NCBI GenBank assembly: GCA_020634015.1
Contig: JACKCN010000004.1
Coordinates: 1-64,000, forward strand
DNA: 64,000 bases
Reading direction: 5' to 3'
DNA from: Candidatus Delongbacteria bacterium
Lineage (GTDB): Bacteria > CAIWAD01
In this document: piece after piece, positions 58,765 through 64,000 of the stretch
How positions within the stretch are numbered: position 1 is the first letter of the stretch
Layout of the letters: each line of letters starts with the position of its first letter
The notes under the pieces: model-generated
The model's database searches: none
What the model saw: the letters and a program-made list of their open reading frames with translations, nothing else
What the model was told of the DNA's origin: nothing
Translations under genes and position numbers: made by a program

Positions 58765-61647
58765 ATGGCACGCCGCCACTCGTTCATCACCGGTTCCACG
58801 TTCCGCTGGCTGCTGCTGGCGCTCTGTCTGCTGGGCGTCGGCCCGGCCCAGGCCCGCTCCCCGAAGGCGGGCGACACCCCCGTGGTGGACCTGAGCCACC
58901 GTCCCGGAGTCAATCAGCAACTCCGCGCAGTCACCCTGCCCAACGGCATGGAGGTGCTGCTGGTCTCCGACCCCGGAGCGCGCACCTCGACCGCCGCGCT
59001 GGACGTGGCGGTGGGCAGCATGGAAGACCCGGGCTACGGAGCCGGGGTGGCCCACTATCTCGAGCACATGCTGTTTCTGGGCACGCGCAAGTATCCCGAG
59101 GTGGGCGAGTACGGCGAATACCTCAGCGCCAACCAGGGCTGGTCCAACGCCTACACCGACGGCAGCCACACCAACTACCACTTCGAGGTGATCCACGAGG
59201 CCTACGAGGGCGCCCTGGACCGCTTCTCGCAGTTCTTCATCGCCCCGGTCTTCGACCCCCAGTTCATGGAGCGCGAGAAGAACGCGGTGGATTCCGAGCA
59301 CTCCAAGAATCTGCAGAACGACTACTGGCGCCGCCGCAATGTGGAGCGCATCACCCACAAGCCGGGTCACCCGCGCACCAGTTTCGCCACGGGCAGCATG
59401 GCCACCCTCAAGGATGTGAGCCGCGAGCAGGTGATGGATTTCTACCAGCGTTTCTATTCGGCCAACGTGATGCGGCTCTGTCTGCTGTCGTCCTCCAGCC
59501 TGGATGATCTGGAAGACCTGGCCCGCACCTATTTCAGCGGCGTGCCCAACACCAATCGCGGGCCGCTGGAGTACAGCCAGGACCTGTATGCCGAGGGCAG
59601 TCTGCCCGAAATGCTGGAAGTCGAAGCGGTCAGCGATGTGCGCGAGCTGCGCCTGCTCTTCTCGCTGCCGCCCCAGAACGACGACTGGGCCGCCAAGAAC
59701 CTGCGCATGATCGGCAGCGTGATTGGCTATGAAGGCAAGGGCTCGCTGCTCTCCGAGCTGAAGCGCCGGGGTCTGGCCACGGGACTGTCGATCAGCAATG
59801 AAGAAGAGACCTGGGCGACCTACTTCCATGTGGTGATCGATCTGACCGAAGAAGGACGCGCGCGCACCGACGAGGTGCTGAGTGCCTTCTATGCCTGCCG
59901 CGCGATGCTGCTGAAAGAAGGCCTGCCGCGCTGGTACTGGGCCGAACAGAAAGCCATGGGCGAGCTGGAGTACGTGTTCCGCGAGCACATGGAAGGCGCC
60001 CAGCTGGCCTCCTGGTACGCCGCGGCCATGCAGGAGAATCCGGGCACCGAGATCGAACGCCGGGCCTGGTTGGTCAGCACCTACGATCCCCAGGGCTTCC
60101 GGGAGCTGCTCGAGCGGATGGCGCCCGCCAATCTGCGCGTGGTGCTGCTGGCCCCCGAGCTGGATCCGGGCACGGTACTCGTCGACCCCGATTACGACAC
60201 AAAGTACACGCGCCGCACGCTGGACCCGACTCTGGTGCAGAGGCTGGAGAAGACCAAGGCGCGCCGCGAGATCCATTTCCCCGCGCCCAATCCCTTCCTG
60301 CCCGATCGCCTCGAACTTCAGGCTCAGGCCTCCGACCAGCCGGGCTCGCTGATTCCGGCCAGCGAGGGCGAGTTCTGGTTCGAATGCAACACCCGTTTCG
60401 GACTGCCCAAGGCCAATCTCTCGCTGCTGCTGCTGAGCCCCGAGATCAACCGCACACCGCGCAGCCGCCTCTTGGCCAAGCTCTATGTGCGCGCCCTGAA
60501 CGAGAGCCTCAACGAATGGCGCTACGATGTGCGCGAGGCTGGATTGTATCTCACGATTTCCGATGAAGCCCGCGGGATTCGTCTGGGCATCGAAGGCTTC
60601 TCCCAGCGCATTCCCGATCTGCTGGAAGGCTTGCCCCAGCGTCTCACGACCCTGGATCTGGATCAGGCCCGCTTCGAGGTGCTGCGGACGGAGCTGGGGC
60701 GCGAACTGGACAACACCGCGCTGGATCAGGGATACAGCCAGTGTTTCTACGAACTGGGCATCCTGCTCAGCCCGGGGGCGCATCATCGCCAGAGCTACCG
60801 CGCGCTCATCGATGGCGTCAGTCTGGACGAGGTCAGGACCTTCGCCAGCACGCTGTACACGCGTGTCGCCCTTGAAGGGGCGGCGACCGGCAATCTGGAA
60901 GAAGCCTCACTGAAGGAGGCCCTGCTGGCCCTGCGCCCGGGTCTCAAGGCCGGGGAGCTGCCCCTGGCGGACCGCCCGCAGGATCTGGAAGTGGCTCTGG
61001 CCAGCGATCAGGCACGAAGCTGGGTCTTCCAGACTCGCTGCAACAATGCCTGCTGGGTTGAACGCACCCAGCTGGGCGCGCGCAGCCCCGAACTGGAGGC
61101 CGTGTTGCGCGTCGGTTCCACCTGGCTGGAGTCGGGCTTCTATGAAGAGCTGCGGACCAACCAGCAACTGGGGTACATCGTGTTTTCGGGAGCCACGCTG
61201 CAGAATCCCCTGCCGGGAGTGCAGTTCGTGATCCAGTCTTCGGTGCAACCGGCGACGGAACTGCGCTCGCGGGCACGGATCTGGCTGGCCGAACAACGCG
61301 AGCCGCTGGCGGCTCTGGACGCGGGCAGTTTCGCCGCCTTGAAGGCCGCCATCGTCGAGCAGCTGGACCAGCCCGACAAGGATCTGTCCGAGCGTCTGGG
61401 CAAACTGCTGGATCAGGGCGTCCGGCTCGATGGCCGGTTCGCCTGGAAGCAGGATGTCATCCAGGCCCTGAATTCCCTCAGTCTGGAGCAGTTCCAGCGT
61501 GAATTCGCGCGGGTCCTCGATCCCGATGGCGGTGCCCGGCTCGGGATCTACCTCGATGCGGAAGGCACTCCGGCCAGCGAGCCCGTGGAGGCCCCGGTGG
61601 GAGACCCTGAGAGCTTCAGAAACGGTCTGTCCGCCAGCGGAGCCTGA
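58765..61647 (+). CDS. Exported M16-family (pitrilysin/insulysin-type) zinc protease
   Basis: 960 aa. Signal peptide (WLLLALCLLGVGPAQARS). Inverted zinc motif HYLEH near residue 96 with the downstream glutamate in EKNAVDSEHSKN; NAYTDGSHTNYHFEV follows as in pitrilysin/insulysin. Three further M16 domains complete the ~950-residue clamshell, including the RTNQQLGYIVFSGA substrate-binding block. Degrades peptides in the periplasm. GGAAGGA upstream of the ATG at 58765. Confidence 0.95.
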   Translation: MARRHSFITGSTFRWLLLALCLLGVGPAQARSPKAGDTPVVDLSHRPGVNQQLRAVTLPNGMEVLLVSDPGARTSTAALDVAVGSMEDPGYGAGVAHYLEHMLFLGTRKYPEVGEYGEYLSANQGWSNAYTDGSHTNYHFEVIHEAYEGALDRFSQFFIAPVFDPQFMEREKNAVDSEHSKNLQNDYWRRRNVERITHKPGHPRTSFATGSMATLKDVSREQVMDFYQRFYSANVMRLCLLSSSSLDDLEDLARTYFSGVPNTNRGPLEYSQDLYAEGSLPEMLEVEAVSDVRELRLLFSLPPQNDDWAAKNLRMIGSVIGYEGKGSLLSELKRRGLATGLSISNEEETWATYFHVVIDLTEEGRARTDEVLSAFYACRAMLLKEGLPRWYWAEQKAMGELEYVFREHMEGAQLASWYAAAMQENPGTEIERRAWLVSTYDPQGFRELLERMAPANLRVVLLAPELDPGTVLVDPDYDTKYTRRTLDPTLVQRLEKTKARREIHFPAPNPFLPDRLELQAQASDQPGSLIPASEGEFWFECNTRFGLPKANLSLLLLSPEINRTPRSRLLAKLYVRALNESLNEWRYDVREAGLYLTISDEARGIRLGIEGFSQRIPDLLEGLPQRLTTLDLDQARFEVLRTELGRELDNTALDQGYSQCFYELGILLSPGAHHRQSYRALIDGVSLDEVRTFASTLYTRVALEGAATGNLEEASLKEALLALRPGLKAGELPLADRPQDLEVALASDQARSWVFQTRCNNACWVERTQLGARSPELEAVLRVGSTWLESGFYEELRTNQQLGYIVFSGATLQNPLPGVQFVIQSSVQPATELRSRARIWLAEQREPLAALDAGSFAALKAAIVEQLDQPDKDLSERLGKLLDQGVRLDGRFAWKQDVIQALNSLSLEQFQREFARVLDPDGGARLGIYLDAEGTPASEPVEAPVGDPESFRNGLSASGA

Positions 61648-61673
61648 TCCATTCATTCCATTCGGATCGACAC

Positions 61674-61715
61674 AGCACCGCGCGTCCGGTTTTCCGGGGG
61701 CGCGGTGTTCTTCTT
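61674..61715 (+). terminator. Rho-independent terminator of the M16 protease gene
   Basis: CACCGCGC/GCGCGGTG outer stem with CCGG/CCGG inner pairing, followed by TTCTTCTT. Confidence 0.85.
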
Positions 61716-61897
61716 CAGGCGATCGGCACTTTTTTTGTTCGGATTGCCCAATTCGGGAAACCTGCGGCGTGCAAGCGGTGTAAACAGCCCCCGGACCGAG
61801 CGCACGTGCTGAGGGCCCACAGCATCGACGCCGGGAAGACACACAGGTGACGGACCCTGATCCGTACTGGACATGCAACTGTGAGGAATGGAACACC

Positions 61898-63331
<1,434 letters not shown>

Positions 63332-63374
63332 GCTTCATGCCTCCGGAGCTCTGCCGGCCGTCTTCCCACATCCG

Positions 63375-63410
63375 AAAGGCGGGACACCCAACTGGTGTCC
63401 CGCCTTTTCC
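63375..63410 (+). terminator. Rho-independent terminator of htrA
   Basis: 14-bp perfect arms AAAGGCGGGACACC/GGTGTCCCGCCTTT with a 5-nt loop and a short T-rich end. Confidence 0.9.
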
Positions 63411-63538
63411 ATGGGTGGATGTCCGGGAAACCCAGCGTGCGAATCGGCGCGTGAGTCGAGGAACCGGATGCTGTGACTCTGCCCGATTCCAACCTCGTGT
63501 CGGAACGGGCGCCTGTTCTGGCGAGGCTGTTGCAAAGA

Positions 63539-63565
63539 AAAGGGGAGCACACGGTGCTCCCCTTT
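63539..63565 (-). terminator. Rho-independent terminator of the 3'-most gene
   Basis: 12-bp arms AAAGGGGAGCAC/GTGCTCCCCTTT, 3-nt loop; on the minus strand the stem runs into TTTTCTTT. Lies 22 nt past the PDZ gene stop. Confidence 0.9.
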
Positions 63566-63586
63566 GAGTTGGTCTGATGGCGGCGA

Positions 63587-64000
63587 CTACTGGGCTTCGT
63601 TCTCCTGCGAGTCCCACTCGAAGTGGAAGTGCATGTCGTTGGGGGCGTCCAGATCGGTCTCGGAGTCGGTGGGGCCGTGGATGCCTTCCAGCACCGTGCT
63701 CAGGTTGCTCAACTGGCTCAACCCCTGGAGGTGTGGGCCGCCGAAGGGCAGGTCCGCGTCGCCGAACCACCCGCGTGAATCGGCCTGGTTGCCCAGGGTG
63801 GCCTTCAGGGTGATCAGCTTGCCCGCGCGATACAGTGTGAGACTGACTTCGGTACCCGGTTCCAGTCGGCGGCAGAGCTTGCCCAGGCGCGAGATGCTGT
63901 AGACGGGGCTGCCGTCCAGTTCGCAGAGCACATCCCCGGGCTTGACGCCACCCTTCAGTGCGCCGCTCTCCTTGACCACTTCATTGATCAGCACGCCGTA
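63587..64000 (-). CDS. PDZ-domain protein, C-terminal fragment (cut by window edge)
   Basis: At least 135 residues visible; the 5' part lies beyond the window. GALKGGVKPGDVLCELDGSP and RLEPGTEVSLTLYRAGKLI are a PDZ domain of HtrA/RseP type. The tail after it is acidic with His/Asp (DLDAPNDMHFHFEWDSQE) and no known fold. Could be the C-terminal PDZ of a second Deg-type protease or of a PDZ-only adaptor; the missing N-terminal part decides. Confidence 0.8.
   Translation of the reverse strand, partial: YGVLINEVVKESGALKGGVKPGDVLCELDGSPVYSISRLGKLCRRLEPGTEVSLTLYRAGKLITLKATLGNQADSRGWFGDADLPFGGPHLQGLSQLSNLSTVLEGIHGPTDSETDLDAPNDMHFHFEWDSQENEAQ

Noticed and set aside
58624..60786. Upstream extension of pyrD to more than 1000 codons
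   Set aside because: The extra residues are the shadow of the M16 protease gene; the ribosome site and family start are at 58623.

Overview
The window is GC-rich and densely coded. It most resembles an uncultured lineage of the FCB assemblage (Krumholzibacteriota, Eisenbacteria, Delongbacteria or a neighbour). This is inference from three things: five secreted proteins (one now a pseudogene) end in the same roughly 80-residue C-terminal domain that opens with PNPFNPST/V and closes with an LxLxK or LLVR tail, as in type IX-type or FlgD-like sorting domains; the rnf genes run B-C-D-G-E-A, the Bacteroides order; and CarboxypepD-type TonB receptors are present. TGA is a normal stop throughout, with one clear exception. 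I saw no rRNA, tRNA, CRISPR array, insertion sequence or phage gene.

Layout. 0.3-6.1 kb: transhydrogenase pntAB, an OxyR regulator and three small envelope proteins. 6.3-10.9 kb (minus): TonB receptor and a two-component system. 11.0-14.7 kb (minus): an operon of marR, GNAT acetyltransferase, amino-acid racemase-like protein and Na+/solute symporter, joined by GTGA and apparently CTGA overlaps. 14.9-18.9 kb (minus): a secreted spondin-domain protein, a peroxiredoxin-like selenoprotein with an in-frame TGA, and a 14-repeat RCC1-like secreted protein. 19.0-24.7 kb: purU (minus), then nifJ and a dihydroorotate-dehydrogenase-like gene. 25.1-27.1 kb: a second 14-repeat RCC1-like protein. 27.1-31.35 kb: a repeat-rich, gene-poor, more AT-rich island holding a frameshifted beta-helix pseudogene, dispersed hairpin repeats and a duplicated element of about 270 bp. 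31.4-47.3 kb: an apbE flavin transferase facing an operon of about 14.4 kb, rnfB-X-rnfCDGEA-nqrM-like-korA-korB-Y-small membrane gene. 47.4-64 kb: msrB, metallophosphoesterase, Fur-family regulator with MerC-like protein and zinc-free L33, marR-yceI, envelope proteins, a large secreted protein, pyrD, an M16 protease, htrA and a truncated PDZ protein.

The most interesting system is the Rnf operon. A 2-oxoacid:ferredoxin oxidoreductase (korAB) is co-transcribed with a complete ion-pumping Rnf complex and with two large proteins, X (1370 aa) and Y (600 aa). X looks like a pyruvate:ferredoxin oxidoreductase that lost its thiamine-diphosphate motif but kept two 4Fe-4S motifs. Y shares a C-terminal module with X and ends in a single ferredoxin-like domain. 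I infer an electron-transfer assembly carrying electrons from 2-oxoacid oxidation, through repurposed PFOR scaffolds, into Rnf. A separate intact nifJ at 20 kb shows that X and Y are not the cell's working PFOR. ApbE would flavinylate RnfD and RnfG, and the small Cys4 protein may mature the RnfA/RnfE iron centre.

The second highlight is the likely selenocysteine protein at 16.0-16.7 kb (RGGW-U-PWC), which implies a selenocysteine pathway elsewhere in the genome.
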